Assembly (NCBI RefSeq): GCF_009604375.1
Contig: NZ_WEGH01000002.1
Span: 1,512,073-1,576,072, forward strand
DNA length: 64,000 bases
Reading direction: 5' to 3'
From: Actinomadura macrotermitis
GTDB lineage: Bacteria; Actinomycetota; Actinomycetes; Streptosporangiales; Streptosporangiaceae
The stretch's first letter is position 1. The number at the start of each line of letters is the position of its first letter. Below, one piece after another: positions 15,640 to 24,755 of this stretch. The position numbers were made by a program, and so were the translations under genes. Below the pieces are notes generated by a model. It was not told the origin of the DNA. It did no database searches and saw only the letters and a list, made by a program, of their open reading frames with translations.

Positions 15640-16847
15640 GGCACCGCCATCCTGGCACGGGTCGGGCCGCCCGGCGGACTGGTGATCTCCAGGGTGCCGT
15701 CGAAGACCGCGAGGCGCTCGCGCAGCCCGGCGAGCCCGCCGCCGTCGCGGTCGCCGGCGCCGCCCCGGCCGTCGTCCTGGACCTCCACGACGATGCCGGT
15801 CCCGTCCTGGGCGAGGGAGACGCGCGCCCGGGACGCCTGCGCGTGCCGGACCGCGTTGGTCAGCAGCTCCGCGACGCCGAAGTACAGGGCCGACTCGACG
15901 GGGGCGTCCAAGCACAGCCGGACCTCGGCGTCGACCGCCACGTCGAGCGGGAGGTCCAGGGCGAGCAGCCGCACCGCGTCCACCAGCCCCCGCTCGGTGA
16001 GGATCGGCGGGCTGATCCCCTGCACCAGGTCGCGCAGCTCGGCCAGCGAAGCGGCCGCACCGCCGCGCGCGTCCCGCAGCAGCGCCCTGGCCTGGCCGGG
16101 GTCGGTCTCCATCAGCTTCTCCGCGGTCGCCAGGGAGATCCCGAGCGCGACCAGCCGGGCCTGCGCGCCGTCGTGCAGATCGCGCTCGATGCGGCGGATC
16201 TCGGCGGCCTGCGCGACGGTCAGGCCGGCGCGCTGCGCGGCCAGCTCCGCCACCCGCCCCTCCATCGCCATCGCCGACGACGGGCGCAGGAACCGGACGG
16301 CCACTGGCTCGAGAAGCCGCCAGGCGAACGGCGCCGCGGCGACGGCCACGACCAGCCCGAGCAGCCCGATGCCCCGCACGGCGACGGCCATGACCACTCC
16401 GGCGACCGGAACGCACACCACAATCGGCGCGACCAGGACGAACCGCAGATCGCGCCAGTTGGCTGGATCGTTCCACCGGATCCGCCACTTCTGGTCCATG
16501 GCGGCGTCGCGGCGGGTGCGCTCGTAGGAGAAGCCGTTCCACCAGTACCCGGTGGACAACTGCACCAGCGGCCCGGGCTCCCGGTATCCGGCGGGGATGA
16601 CGGTGCCAGTCCACCGCGCCACCAGGAACCGGACCGCCCGGCAGACCGGCCGGGACAACCCGAGCGTGCCCGCGCACACCAGCACGAACGGCCCCACCCA
16701 CGACCATGGGTTGGCCGCGTTCCACCAGATCGCCCACGCCACGGCCACGGCCCACACGGCCGGGATCAGCAAGGTGACGCCCGCCACGACGCACGACCGT
16801 ACGAACCCCACCCCGACACGCGCCGCCCAGGCCCCCGCTTGCCGCAT
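15624..16847 (-). CDS. Sensor histidine kinase (HisKA_3, membrane-bound)
   Basis: About 407 residues. Two hydrophobic pairs in the first ~175 residues form the membrane sensor, with a putative loop containing YWWNGFSYERTRRDAAMDQK. The DHp domain has RRIERDLHDGAQARLVALG with phosphorylatable His225, and the C-terminal HATPase has ELLTNAVRHAQASRA and VQDDGRGG. The start at 16847 is preceded by GAGGGAGAG at good distance; upstream in-frame codons look non-coding. It is the partner of the response regulator. The signal is unknown, possibly envelope stress. Confidence 0.93.
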   Translation of the reverse strand: MRQAGAWAARVGVGFVRSCVVAGVTLLIPAVWAVAVAWAIWWNAANPWSWVGPFVLVCAGTLGLSRPVCRAVRFLVARWTGTVIPAGYREPGPLVQLSTGYWWNGFSYERTRRDAAMDQKWRIRWNDPANWRDLRFVLVAPIVVCVPVAGVVMAVAVRGIGLLGLVVAVAAAPFAWRLLEPVAVRFLRPSSAMAMEGRVAELAAQRAGLTVAQAAEIRRIERDLHDGAQARLVALGISLATAEKLMETDPGQARALLRDARGGAAASLAELRDLVQGISPPILTERGLVDAVRLLALDLPLDVAVDAEVRLCLDAPVESALYFGVAELLTNAVRHAQASRARVSLAQDGTGIVVEVQDDGRGGAGDRDGGGLAGLRERLAVFDGTLEITSPPGGPTRARMAVPCASL

Positions 16848-17119
16848 GACTCTCCCTCTGCCGCTTTCGTCACCGCTCGACCGGTGCCCCTCAGCCTGCA
16901 CCGGCCAGAGCCCTCCACCACCCGAATCCACCCGAAAGTAGGCCTGGCCCCACCCACCCGTACACCCAGGCCGACCGAACACTCCTCACCCGAAGCGTCA
17001 CCGCCCGGTCGTCGACAGGCGCCCCACCAGAAACCTCCTTGACGGCTTGGCGCAGAGCGTGTGGCATGACCCCGAGCGGAGCCCTCCACTCACCCACCCG
17101 TGCCCCAAGGACAGCCGAC

Positions 17120-17680
17120 ATGGTGCCCGAAGGCTTCATCCGCGCACTGGACGGATTCGAGGCGGTCCTCGTGGCCGTCCCGCCGGACCGGTGGCTTTCC
17201 CCTTCTCCCTGCGAAGGCTGGTGTGCCGTCGACGTGGCGGGCCACGTCATCGCCGGCCTGCTGGTGGTCGAACACCGGGCCGCCGGCCGCCCGCTGCCGG
17301 AGGCCGACCCCGACTGGCGCGAGACCGCCGGCGAAGACCCGGCGGCCACCTGGCGGGCGGTACGCGCCAACATGACCGCCGCCCTGACCCCGGACGCCCT
17401 GTCCCGCCGGATCCGGCTCGGCTTCGGACAAGAGGTGGCTCTAAGCGAATGGCTGGAGCAGTATCCGCTGGAGTTGCTCGTCCACACCTGGGACCTGGGC
17501 CAGGCCACCGGCCAGAACGTCGACCTGGATCCGGACCTGCTGGGCCCCGCCCTGGAGACGGCCCGACGCTTCGCCCCCCAGGGCCGCGAAGCGGGGATGC
17601 TGGGCCCCGAACGCACCGTCCCGGACAACGCCGACGCCCAGTCCCGCCTCCTGGCCCTCTTCGGCCGGAGCGCGCAATAA
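17120..17680 (+). CDS. TIGR03086-type maleylpyruvate isomerase N-terminal / DinB-like protein
   Basis: About 186 residues of the mycothiol-dependent/DinB-like four-helix family: FEAVLVAVPPDRWLSPSPCE, GWCAVDVAGHVIAGLLVVEH (the W.v.dv..Hv metal-site His), and YPLELLVHTWDLGQATGQ with the second His. Members bind a metal and use thiol cofactors such as mycothiol, or have unknown roles. I start at the ATG at 17120 (AAGGA upstream); a longer form from 17039 is possible. It follows the histidine kinase gene divergently across 272 bp. Confidence 0.85.
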   Translation: MVPEGFIRALDGFEAVLVAVPPDRWLSPSPCEGWCAVDVAGHVIAGLLVVEHRAAGRPLPEADPDWRETAGEDPAATWRAVRANMTAALTPDALSRRIRLGFGQEVALSEWLEQYPLELLVHTWDLGQATGQNVDLDPDLLGPALETARRFAPQGREAGMLGPERTVPDNADAQSRLLALFGRSAQ

Positions 17681-17750
17681 GGACCCCGCCCTCCGCAAAG
17701 CGGCCCGGCTCTCAGCCAGGCGGCTGTAGCCGGTCCTCATACTGGTGGGC

Positions 17751-18587
17751 ATGACCGATGGCGACGCGGCCGGGTATCCCGATTCCCGGCTTCCGTTACC
17801 GCTGAGCGGCCGGGTCGCGGTGGTGACCGGCGTCAGCCGGCGCGCAGGGATCGGATACGCGATCGCCCGCCGCCTGGCCTCAATGGGCGCGAGCCTCTTC
17901 CTGCACCATCACGTCCCCCATGACCGAGAGCAGCCCTGGGGGGCCGACCCCGCTGGAACGCAGGCCGTCGTGGACGGCGTCGCCCAAGCCCTGACCGACC
18001 CGCGGGCCATGCTCGCCCATCGCGGCCTCGATCTGGCCGATCCCGACGCACCGGAGCAGCTCATCGCGGCCGCGCGCGCCGAACTCGGGCACCTGGACAT
18101 CCTGATCTGCAATCACGCCCGCAGCGGCGGGGACGGGGCGCTGGGCGACCTGGACGCCGCCATGCTCGACGCCCACTGGGCGGTCGACACCCGCTCGACC
18201 ATCCTGCTCACCCAGGCTTTCGCGGCCCAGCACGACGGGCGCCCCGGCGGACGCGTCGTCTTCCTCACCTCCGGCCAGGACCTGGGGCCCATGCGCGGCG
18301 AAGTCGCCTACGCCGCCGCCAAAGGCGCCCTGTCCTCGATCACCCGCACTCTGGCCGACCACCTCGCGGACCAGGCGATCACTCTCAACACCGTCAATCC
18401 CGGCCCCGTCGACACCGGCTACGCCGCTCCTCAGGACCTGGAAGCCGTCCAGCACCGTTTCCCCGCCCGCCGCTGGGGAGAACCCGACGACCCCGCCCGT
18501 CTGATCGCCTGGCTGACCACCGACGACGCGGCCTGGATCACCGGGCAGATCATCAACACCGAAGGCGGCTTCCGCCGACATGATTGA
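17751..18587 (+). CDS. Short-chain dehydrogenase/reductase
   Basis: 278 residues. The cofactor motif is VVTGVSRRAGIGYAIARRLA; its TG(x)5GIG spacing resembles enoyl-reductase-like SDRs more than the classic TGxxxGIG. NHARSGGDG replaces the usual NAG; the active site is TSGQDLGPMRGEVAYAAAK (Ser, Tyr, Lys all present), followed by NTVNPGPVDTGY. The C-terminus INTEGGF is typical. CATACT at 17738-17743, 7 bp before the ATG, suggests a leaderless message; the GTG at 17745 is less likely. Substrate unknown. Confidence 0.9.
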   Translation: MTDGDAAGYPDSRLPLPLSGRVAVVTGVSRRAGIGYAIARRLASMGASLFLHHHVPHDREQPWGADPAGTQAVVDGVAQALTDPRAMLAHRGLDLADPDAPEQLIAAARAELGHLDILICNHARSGGDGALGDLDAAMLDAHWAVDTRSTILLTQAFAAQHDGRPGGRVVFLTSGQDLGPMRGEVAYAAAKGALSSITRTLADHLADQAITLNTVNPGPVDTGYAAPQDLEAVQHRFPARRWGEPDDPARLIAWLTTDDAAWITGQIINTEGGFRRHD

Positions 18588-18599
18588 CGAGCCCTTGCG

Positions 18600-19478
18600 T
18601 CAGAAGTAGTGGCCCTCGTCCAGGTCCTCCAGGAGGCCGGGGCGGGTCGGCTGCCAGCCGAGCAGTTCGCGGGTCAGCGCGCTGGAGGCGGGCTGGTCGA
18701 CCGACAGCAGCGGCCCCAGGAAGCCGAAGTCCTCGGCCGGTGCGGGCGACGTCTGCAGGTCGAGGTGGCGCCCGATGACCTCGGCGATGTCGCGGGTCGG
18801 CACGCCTTCGTCGGCGACCGCCTGCAGCACCGAGCCCGCCGGGGCGTGCTCCAGCGCGAGGCGGAACAGGTGCGCGGCATCCAGGACGTGCACCGCGGGC
18901 CAGCGGCTGCTCCCGTCGCCGACATAGCCGGAAACGTCCGCATCGCGCGCGATGCCGATCAGGCGGGCCAGGAAGCCGTGGGTGTCGCCTTCGCCATGGA
19001 CCGACCGGGGCAGCCGCACCACGGACGGGCGGACGCCGCGCGCCGCCATGTCCAGAGCCGCCTTGGCGTTGGCGTCCCGGCCGGCCGCGGGCGAACCGGG
19101 CGGCGCCTCGTCGCGCTCGGTCGCCACCCGCCCCGGAAGCGCGGGTGTTCCGGCGGTCACGACCAGGGGCTTGCCGGACCCCTCCAGCGCGGCGCCCATC
19201 ACGGCGATGGCGCGCGCATCGGTCTGGATCGCCTCCTCGAACCGCGCGAAGTCGTGAATGAACGCCAGATGGACGACCCCGTCGGAGTCGGCGGCCCCCT
19301 TGCGCAGGATGTCCGGGTCGTCCAGGCCGCCGCGCAGCACTTCGGCCCCTGCAGCGGCGATGGCGGCGGCCGAGGAATCCGACTTGGCCAGCCCGACGAC
19401 CTGGTGCCCCGCCCCGATGAGCTCGGGCACGACAGCCGACCCGACCCACCCGGACGCACCCGTGACGAACACCCGCAT
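18600..19478 (-). CDS. NAD-dependent epimerase/dehydratase family protein (extended SDR)
   Basis: 292 residues. It opens MRVFVTGASGWVGSAVVPEL (TGxxGxxG, NAD binding), then VVHLAFIHDF. The Ser-Tyr-Lys triad is altered, with TAGTPAL where the Ser/Tyr region is expected and NAKAALDMAARG carrying the Lys region, as in the many actinobacterial putative NAD-dependent epimerases sold as SDR a5-like. It is convergent with the SDR at 17751 (12-bp gap). A promoter with MerR-like spacing lies upstream. Probably acts on small carbonyls or stress metabolites. Confidence 0.88.
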   Translation of the reverse strand: MRVFVTGASGWVGSAVVPELIGAGHQVVGLAKSDSSAAAIAAAGAEVLRGGLDDPDILRKGAADSDGVVHLAFIHDFARFEEAIQTDARAIAVMGAALEGSGKPLVVTAGTPALPGRVATERDEAPPGSPAAGRDANAKAALDMAARGVRPSVVRLPRSVHGEGDTHGFLARLIGIARDADVSGYVGDGSSRWPAVHVLDAAHLFRLALEHAPAGSVLQAVADEGVPTRDIAEVIGRHLDLQTSPAPAEDFGFLGPLLSVDQPASSALTRELLGWQPTRPGLLEDLDEGHYF

Positions 19479-19510
19479 GAACTGCTCCTTTGATGGCCCG
19501 ACTCGAGCTA

Positions 19511-19542
19511 GGACTACCCGGACATGCCAGGAGTAAGGTCAA
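19511..19542 (-). promoter_or_regulatory. Candidate long-spacer promoter for the epimerase gene
   Basis: On the minus strand TTGACC (19542-19537) and TAGTCC (19516-19511) are separated by 20 bp, longer than the sigma-70 optimum. Such spacing is the hallmark of MerR-activated promoters. The dyad in the spacer is weak, so this remains tentative; another TAG-box nearby could serve instead. Confidence 0.3.
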
Positions 19543-19716
19543 GCGACGGTGAGCTGCCCATCATGTTCACCGGGCCAAGGGCATTTACGCCCGCGTAGAA
19601 CCGGCTCCCTACCGGTGAGCAGGGCGGCCGCTAGGCAGGAGTATCGACAACCTGATGTCGAAGATGGTCTTCGTCAGCCGCGCCACCCTGACGTTCACCG
19701 CAGTGGAAACACGCGC

Positions 19717-20295
19717 ATGAGCGCCGAAGCACACAGGATCTTGCACAGCCATTTGGCAGCGCAGTTCGAGGGACATGAGATCGCATGCGTAAGCGGGGTG
19801 GCCGGGCCGATCGAACAGCGGATCCCCGGCTTCCGGGTCTTCCGCATCGGGCCCGGTCCTCGATTCCAAGGCTGGACCTATGTCACGTCCGGTTGCTGGC
19901 AGGTCACCGCGGCTGAACAGGACGGCCATGGGCTGGAATTCGTCTTGATGGCCGACCGGGACGACTGGCAGCACCTGGAATCGGTGACGATGAACGCCTA
20001 CTACCACGCCGGTCCGCCGCGTCAGAGACTCGACCACGGACACGTGGTCCCCATCGGACGGCCCTGGTTCGACGATTCCGCCTGTGACCGCTACCTGGTC
20101 TCGCTGCCCTACCCGCTCGGCCCCGACTTCGAGTCCTGCTCCTGGAGCAATGGGCACATACGAATCCTGTGGCTGCTGCCGATCACTCTGGCCGAACGGG
20201 ACCTGTGGCGCGAGCAGGGATTGGAAGCCTTGGAGTCCCGTTTCGATGAGGTGGGCATCGATTTCGCCAACCCGGACCGTCCTTCCGTCGCATAG
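19717..20295 (+). CDS. Suppressor of fused (SUFU) family protein
   Basis: 192 residues matching bacterial SUFU-domain proteins along the chain: GWTYVTSGCWQV, LEFVLMADRDDWQHLESVTM, LDHGHVVPIGRPWF, YLVSLPYPLGPDFE, and the signature ILWLLPITLAERDL followed by GLEALESRFDEVGIDF. The bacterial role is unknown; many are linked to polymorphic toxins as immunity proteins, but no toxin is adjacent here. The start at 19717 matches the family N-terminus; upstream sequence in frame looks non-coding. Single gene, no operon partner visible. Confidence 0.85.
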   Translation: MSAEAHRILHSHLAAQFEGHEIACVSGVAGPIEQRIPGFRVFRIGPGPRFQGWTYVTSGCWQVTAAEQDGHGLEFVLMADRDDWQHLESVTMNAYYHAGPPRQRLDHGHVVPIGRPWFDDSACDRYLVSLPYPLGPDFESCSWSNGHIRILWLLPITLAERDLWREQGLEALESRFDEVGIDFANPDRPSVA

Positions 20296-20387
20296 CCGGA
20301 ACGACTCGGGGCTAGGGTGGACGGCGATGACCACCGGGACGGCATTGCGCCATACACGGATCGGTGACCCGGTGCTCTGCTGAGCGC

Positions 20388-20416
20388 CGGACGGGCCGCC
20401 GCGGGCCCGCCGTCCG
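20388..20416 (+). terminator. Possible hairpin terminator after the SUFU gene
   Basis: CGGACGG (20388-20394) pairs with CCGTCCG (20410-20416) around a very GC-rich loop. No U-run follows, which is common in actinomycetes. Confidence 0.35.
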
Positions 20417-20454
20417 ATCGAGGATCTCGCGCCGCCGCGCGGGCTCCGCCTCCA

Positions 20455-20487
20455 TCGTGTCGATCACAGGCTCACCCATCGACACGA
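20455..20487. promoter_or_regulatory. 10-bp perfect inverted repeat before the dienelactone hydrolase
   Basis: TCGTGTCGAT (20455-20464) and ATCGACACGA (20478-20487) are exact complements with a 13-base spacer. The right arm ends just before the RBS, so it may be an operator or a 5' leader hairpin that shields the RBS. Confidence 0.5.
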
Positions 20488-20498
20488 CAGGAGAGAAC

Positions 20499-21221
20499 AT
20501 GCCCACCAAGACGGTGCAGATCCCCACCCCCGACGGCCAGGCCGACGCCTTCGCCGCCTTCCCCGACCACGGCGGGCCGCACCCCGGGGTGCTCATGTAC
20601 GCGGACGGCTTCGGTCTCCGGCCCGTGCTGCGGGAGATGGCCCGGGAGCTGGCCGGGCACGGGTACTACGTGCTCGTCCCCAACTACTTCTACCGGCACG
20701 GGCCGGCGCCGGTGGTCGAGCTTCCCGGGTACATCGGGGAAGAGGCCCGGCCGGCGGTCTTCGCTCAGGTGATGCCCTTGATCGAGGCGCACACCACTGA
20801 GCGTGTCCTGAGCGACGCCGGCGCCTATCTGGAGTTCCTCGCCGCGCAGCCCGAGGTCGGCGCCGGGCCGGTCGCGGTGACCGGCTACTGCGTCGGCGGC
20901 CTTCTGGCGGTGCGCACCGCCGTGGCGAATCCCGGCCGGGTGGCCGCTGTCGCCGCTTTCCATGCCCCCGTAGGCGCCGCAGGGCCCGAGGGGCTGACCG
21001 CCCGGGCCCACTTCGGCCACGCCGAAAGCGACATCACGCCCGAGGCCCTCGCCGAGCTGAACCAGGTCCTGGACGCCACCGGTGTCGACCACACCTCCGA
21101 GATCTACCCCGGCACCGTGCACGGCTTCACCATGTCCGACACCGACGCGTTCAGCCCCGCCGCGCTGCGGCATCACTGGGACCGCCTGCTCGCGCTCCTC
21201 GACCAGGCTCTTGATCGTTAG
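20499..21221 (+). CDS. Dienelactone hydrolase family protein
   Basis: 240 residues. The DLH pattern is GVLMYADGFGLRPVLREMA, then VAVTGYCVGGLLAVRTA with the Cys nucleophile in GYCVGG, and YPGTVHGFTM with the catalytic His; the acidic residue is in HAESDITPEA. The family cleaves dienelactones in chlorocatechol breakdown, but most members act on other small esters. The RBS AGGAGA is 5 bp before the ATG at 20499. It is monocistronic unless the DUF4184 gene 24 bp downstream is co-transcribed. Cytosolic. Confidence 0.92.
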   Translation: MPTKTVQIPTPDGQADAFAAFPDHGGPHPGVLMYADGFGLRPVLREMARELAGHGYYVLVPNYFYRHGPAPVVELPGYIGEEARPAVFAQVMPLIEAHTTERVLSDAGAYLEFLAAQPEVGAGPVAVTGYCVGGLLAVRTAVANPGRVAAVAAFHAPVGAAGPEGLTARAHFGHAESDITPEALAELNQVLDATGVDHTSEIYPGTVHGFTMSDTDAFSPAALRHHWDRLLALLDQALDR

Positions 21222-21245
21222 GGGTGGTGCCGCCAGCATGGCCGG

Positions 21246-22013
21246 ATGCCGTTCACGCTGAGCCATCCGGCCGCCGTCATCCCGCTCGCGCGCGGCCGCC
21301 TGGTGCCGTCGGCGCTGGTGGTCGGCTCGGTGGTCCCGGACGTGCCCTACTTCTTCGGGCTGGGCGGGCTGCGCGGCGCGACGCATGTGCCGTGGGGGAT
21401 GGTCACCGTCGATCTCGGCCTCGGGCTCGGGCTTTTCGCCGCCTTTCACCTGCTCTGGAAGCGGCCCCTGCTCGCGCTCACCCCGGCCTGGGCGCACGCG
21501 CGCCTGGCCGGGCCCGCGGCCGGGTTCCGGCGACCGATGCTCCCGTGGGTGGTGCCGTCGATCCTCGTCGGCACCGGGACGCACCTGTTCTGGGACGCGT
21601 TCACGCACCAGCGCCACAGTTTCGCCGGCGCGCTGCCGTGGCTGGTCACGACGTCGTGGGGAGGGCTCGCGCTCAACCGCTGGCTGCAGTACGCGAGCGG
21701 GGTGATCGGCGCGGTGGTCGTGGTGGGGTGGCTGGTCCGGTGGGCGCGGTCGGCGCCCGCCGTGGCGGTCCCGTCCGGACGCCTGCCGGGCCGGGCGGCG
21801 TGGGCCGTGGCGGGCTGGCTGACGGCCGCCACGGGTGCAGGCGTGCTGCTCGGCGCGATCACCTTGATCAATCAGCAGGACGTGCCGCGCACGTTCCACA
21901 TGACGCTCGCGAGCGCCGTCGAGGGCGGTATCGCCGCTTTCGCCCTGGCGCTGAGCATGTACGGGCTCGCGTGGACGGCCCTCAGCCCGGCCGGCGAGCG
22001 CTCCGGACGGTAG
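21246..22013 (+). CDS. DUF4184 family membrane protein
   Basis: 255 residues. It opens MPFTLSHPAAVIPLARGRLV and continues SALVVGSVVPDVPYFF, the characteristic DUF4184 head (HP...P, GS..PD). Later LVGTGTHLFWDAFTH keeps the second His/Asp cluster. Five to six hydrophobic helices follow. The pattern is also seen in membrane-bound zinc hydrolases, so a metal site facing the membrane is likely, but the function is unknown. The last 32 bp overlap the convergent Rv1355c-like gene. Confidence 0.88.
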   Translation: MPFTLSHPAAVIPLARGRLVPSALVVGSVVPDVPYFFGLGGLRGATHVPWGMVTVDLGLGLGLFAAFHLLWKRPLLALTPAWAHARLAGPAAGFRRPMLPWVVPSILVGTGTHLFWDAFTHQRHSFAGALPWLVTTSWGGLALNRWLQYASGVIGAVVVVGWLVRWARSAPAVAVPSGRLPGRAAWAVAGWLTAATGAGVLLGAITLINQQDVPRTFHMTLASAVEGGIAAFALALSMYGLAWTALSPAGERSGR

Positions 22014-24087
22014 GAGGCGCGGCGTACCCCAGGCGCAGGATCAGCGCGACGGCCTCGCCGGCGGGCGCTCCGAGCAGCTCCAGCAGCCGTTCGCGCAGGT
22101 CGAAGGCCCCGTCCTCGAAGCCGGGGACCACGGCGAGCTCCTCGCGCGTCCGGGCGTACAGGAAGACCGGCGACGTCGGCTGGACGGCCAGGCCGCGGCG
22201 GTCGGCCTCGATCCAGGCGCGCTGCACGGCCGCGCCGCCCCGCGCGTATCCGGCGAGGCCGGCGTCGGCCGCGTCGAAGGTGACGGCGAGGAGCGCCCCG
22301 GCGGAGCGGACGCGGTCCAGGGAGTACTCGCCGAGCGCGGCACCGCCGCCGAAGGCGCGGACGCGGGCCATCACGTCGGGCCGGCCGCCGATGTCGAGCT
22401 TGGCCAGCTCGTCGGGGGCGGGCTCCAGGGTGCGCAGGTCGAGCCCGGTGCTCAGGTCGTCGCCCGGCCGGCGCAGCTCGGCGAACATCTCGGCGTGCAG
22501 GGCGGGCGTGAGGTAGCGGATGCGGTCGGAGACGGCCAGCAGGACCGCCGCGGCCTCCAGGTCGTCCCGGGCGGTGATCGCACGGATCGTCCCGCCTTCC
22601 AGGGCGGCCGCCTCGGCGAGGGCCTCCAGGACGGCGGGGTCGAGCGGGGTCCCGTCGCCCAGGCGGCGGTTGGTGTGCCGGGTCGTCACACCCGGCAGGT
22701 CGCGGGCCAGCCCGGGATCGGCATCGGTGCCCCACCGCAGGGTCGCGGTCAGCGCGCCCGGCCCCTCGCGCAGTTCGGTGGCGCCGAGGACGCCGCGCGC
22801 GGCGGCGGCGACCCGCGCGTTGTAGAGGGCGGCGCCGACGGCCACGGCGCTGCCCCGGTAGCCGATGTCCATGCCGCTGGTCGCCGCCGGGTCCAGTTCG
22901 ATCCGGAGCCGCTCGGCGTCGGCGGTGATCGTCCACGGCTGGACGTTCCCACCGGACGGCGCCAGGCCCGCGCAGACGGCGACGGCCTCGGCGGCGGGGA
23001 GCGCGGCCAGGTCCGCGACCGTGGGGAACCGGGGCGGGGCGACCCCGCTCCAGTCCGGGTCCGCGGCGGCGGCGGGCGGGGCGAGGGCGTCCAGGCTCTC
23101 CTGGATGTCGACGCGGGTCCGCCCCGACGGCAGCGGCAGCCCGAGCCCGATGCGGCGCACCGCCGCCGCGACGGTGGCGCCGCCGAGCTGGACGTCGCCG
23201 CCCAGCTGCGGCCAGCTCGGCAGGGTCCGGTCGATCTCCACCAGGCTCGCGGCGAAGTCGGCCGACATGCCGTGCGCGTCGAGGATCCGGATGACGTACG
23301 GCGCCTTGTCGCGGGTCGGCAACCCGGCCAGCTCGGCGCGGCCCGCGCCGTTCAGCATCCCGTGGAAGGGCGGCCGGCCGGGCTCCAGGTCGTAGCGCTC
23401 CACGTCGAGCAGGCCGCGGTCGCTGGTCTCCATCAGCAGCGGCACCCGGTGGCGGCCCGCGGCCTCCCGGACTGCCAGCTTGATGTCGAGCGAGTCGCAC
23501 TCCTCGACGACGACCGACAGCCCGGCGAAGAAGTCGTCGACCACCTCGTCGGTGACGCCCATCGGGTAGACGGTCACCGGCAGGTAGGGGTCGAGTTCGG
23601 CGATCCGCCGCGCGGTGATGACGGCCTTGTTCACGCCGAGGTCGAACAGCGAGGCGGGGATGCGGTTGAGGTTCGCCAGCTCCAGGGTGTCGAAGTCGGC
23701 CAGGCGCAGCTCGGCGCAGACCCCTTCCAGCGCGAGGGTGTGCGCGATGGCGTGCCCGACGCTCTGGCCGACGACGCCGATCCTCAACGCGGCGAGCCGG
23801 TCCTGCTCCTCGCGGGTCAGCTTGTTGCGGTTGCGGTCCAGGCGGACCAGGCGCATCGTGCGCGGACCCGGCAGCGCGACGAGCCGGTTCCGCCACGGGT
23901 AGTAGACCCAGCGGTCGTCCTCGGGGCCCTCGCCGGTCTCCGGCGAGCCGAGCAGTTCCGCCAGCTCGGCCCTGATGGGGGCGCGCAGGTCCTGGACCCC
24001 GACGCCGGGACGCGCGCGCAGCCCGTCGAGCGCGGCGGCGTCCCGGGCGGGGTCCAGGATCAGGGGCCGGTGGTCGTGCTCGGTCAT
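21982..24087 (-). CDS. E1-like (ThiF/MoeB) - nitroreductase fusion, Rv1355c family
   Basis: 701 residues. Residues ~100-300 are an E1/ThiF-like adenylation fold: RIGVVGQSVGHAIAHTLA where GxGGxGS is expected, LADFDTLELANLNRIPAS, LGVNKA. No zinc CxxC is visible. Residues ~350-690 are nitroreductase-like, with APSGGNVQPWTI as the FMN-binding opening and a late aromatic-rich stretch. The order matches M. tuberculosis Rv1355c (MoeY), which is labelled molybdopterin-related without proof. Its ATG overlaps the stop of the upstream acyltransferase (ATGA), so they form an operon. It may activate a carboxylate and then reduce or oxidise the product. Confidence 0.85.
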   Translation of the reverse strand: MTEHDHRPLILDPARDAAALDGLRARPGVGVQDLRAPIRAELAELLGSPETGEGPEDDRWVYYPWRNRLVALPGPRTMRLVRLDRNRNKLTREEQDRLAALRIGVVGQSVGHAIAHTLALEGVCAELRLADFDTLELANLNRIPASLFDLGVNKAVITARRIAELDPYLPVTVYPMGVTDEVVDDFFAGLSVVVEECDSLDIKLAVREAAGRHRVPLLMETSDRGLLDVERYDLEPGRPPFHGMLNGAGRAELAGLPTRDKAPYVIRILDAHGMSADFAASLVEIDRTLPSWPQLGGDVQLGGATVAAAVRRIGLGLPLPSGRTRVDIQESLDALAPPAAAADPDWSGVAPPRFPTVADLAALPAAEAVAVCAGLAPSGGNVQPWTITADAERLRIELDPAATSGMDIGYRGSAVAVGAALYNARVAAAARGVLGATELREGPGALTATLRWGTDADPGLARDLPGVTTRHTNRRLGDGTPLDPAVLEALAEAAALEGGTIRAITARDDLEAAAVLLAVSDRIRYLTPALHAEMFAELRRPGDDLSTGLDLRTLEPAPDELAKLDIGGRPDVMARVRAFGGGAALGEYSLDRVRSAGALLAVTFDAADAGLAGYARGGAAVQRAWIEADRRGLAVQPTSPVFLYARTREELAVVPGFEDGAFDLRERLLELLGAPAGEAVALILRLGYAAPPTVRSARRPG

Positions 24088-24755
24088 CTGCTGCCTCTCA
24101 GCTGGGTGAGCTCGTCGTCGATCAGCGCCTTCTGCGCGGCCACGGCTCCCCGGTGGTCGTGGGCGTCCCACCAGAGCGGGACGGTGCGGTAGCGGGGGTC
24201 GGGGTAGGCGACGGGAGCGACGTCCGCGGCGACGGTGGCGCCCACGTCGAGGTAGCGGCCGAGCGCGTGCGCGGAGGCGGTGAGCAGGGTGTAGCGGACG
24301 CCGTGCAGCCACGCCGCGTGGGCCGCGCCGCGGGCGACGGCCGCGCCGAGCCCGGCGTGGCGGGCGCGGCGGTCCACCCAGACCGCCTTGGCCTCCACGA
24401 TCCCGTGGGGGAGGCGCCGGGCGAGCGCGTCGCGGAAGGCGTCCTCGCCGGGGCGGCCGGTCCAGGCGCGCAGCGCGTGCACGTCGGCGAGGCGGGCGTA
24501 GGGGGCGAGGATCCGCAGGCCGGCGACCGCCTCGCCGCCTGGGTCCAGGGCGACGATGAACCGGGACGTGGTCCGGCCGTCGCATACACGGGGGAGTTCG
24601 AGCGCGGACTCGACCCCGAAGTGCCGGTAGGTCTCCAGCGCGCCGCGCAGGAACCCCTCCCACAGCCACGGCTGCTCCGCGGGGGCCGCGACCCGGAACA
24701 CAAGGCCCGACACCGCGTCCCGGAACGACGCCTCGGTCCCGGCGCGGAGGGGCAT
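24084..24755 (-). CDS. GNAT-fold acyltransferase (FeeM / acyl-amino-acid synthase-like)
   Basis: 223 residues (225 if the TTG at 24761 is used; AAGGAG sits 6 bp before that TTG but 12 bp before the ATG). The fold order is GNAT-like: SRFIVALDPGGEAVAGLRIL, a polar loop, then AVWVDRRARHAGLGAAVARG (acyl-CoA binding strand and loop), and TASAHALGRYLDVGATVAAD. The ending YPDPRYRTVPLWWD recalls FeeM-type and autoinducer-synthase-like enzymes. Substrate not inferable. It is coupled by a 4-bp overlap to the E1/nitroreductase fusion, which suggests a two-step modification. Confidence 0.75.
   Translation of the reverse strand: MPLRAGTEASFRDAVSGLVFRVAAPAEQPWLWEGFLRGALETYRHFGVESALELPRVCDGRTTSRFIVALDPGGEAVAGLRILAPYARLADVHALRAWTGRPGEDAFRDALARRLPHGIVEAKAVWVDRRARHAGLGAAVARGAAHAAWLHGVRYTLLTASAHALGRYLDVGATVAADVAPVAYPDPRYRTVPLWWDAHDHRGAVAAQKALIDDELTQLRGSR

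Noticed and set aside
22495..24192. 565-codon forward frame across the Rv1355c-like gene
   Set aside because: It runs antisense to the E1/nitroreductase gene; the product is low-complexity (GV, RG, DG strings) with no domain.
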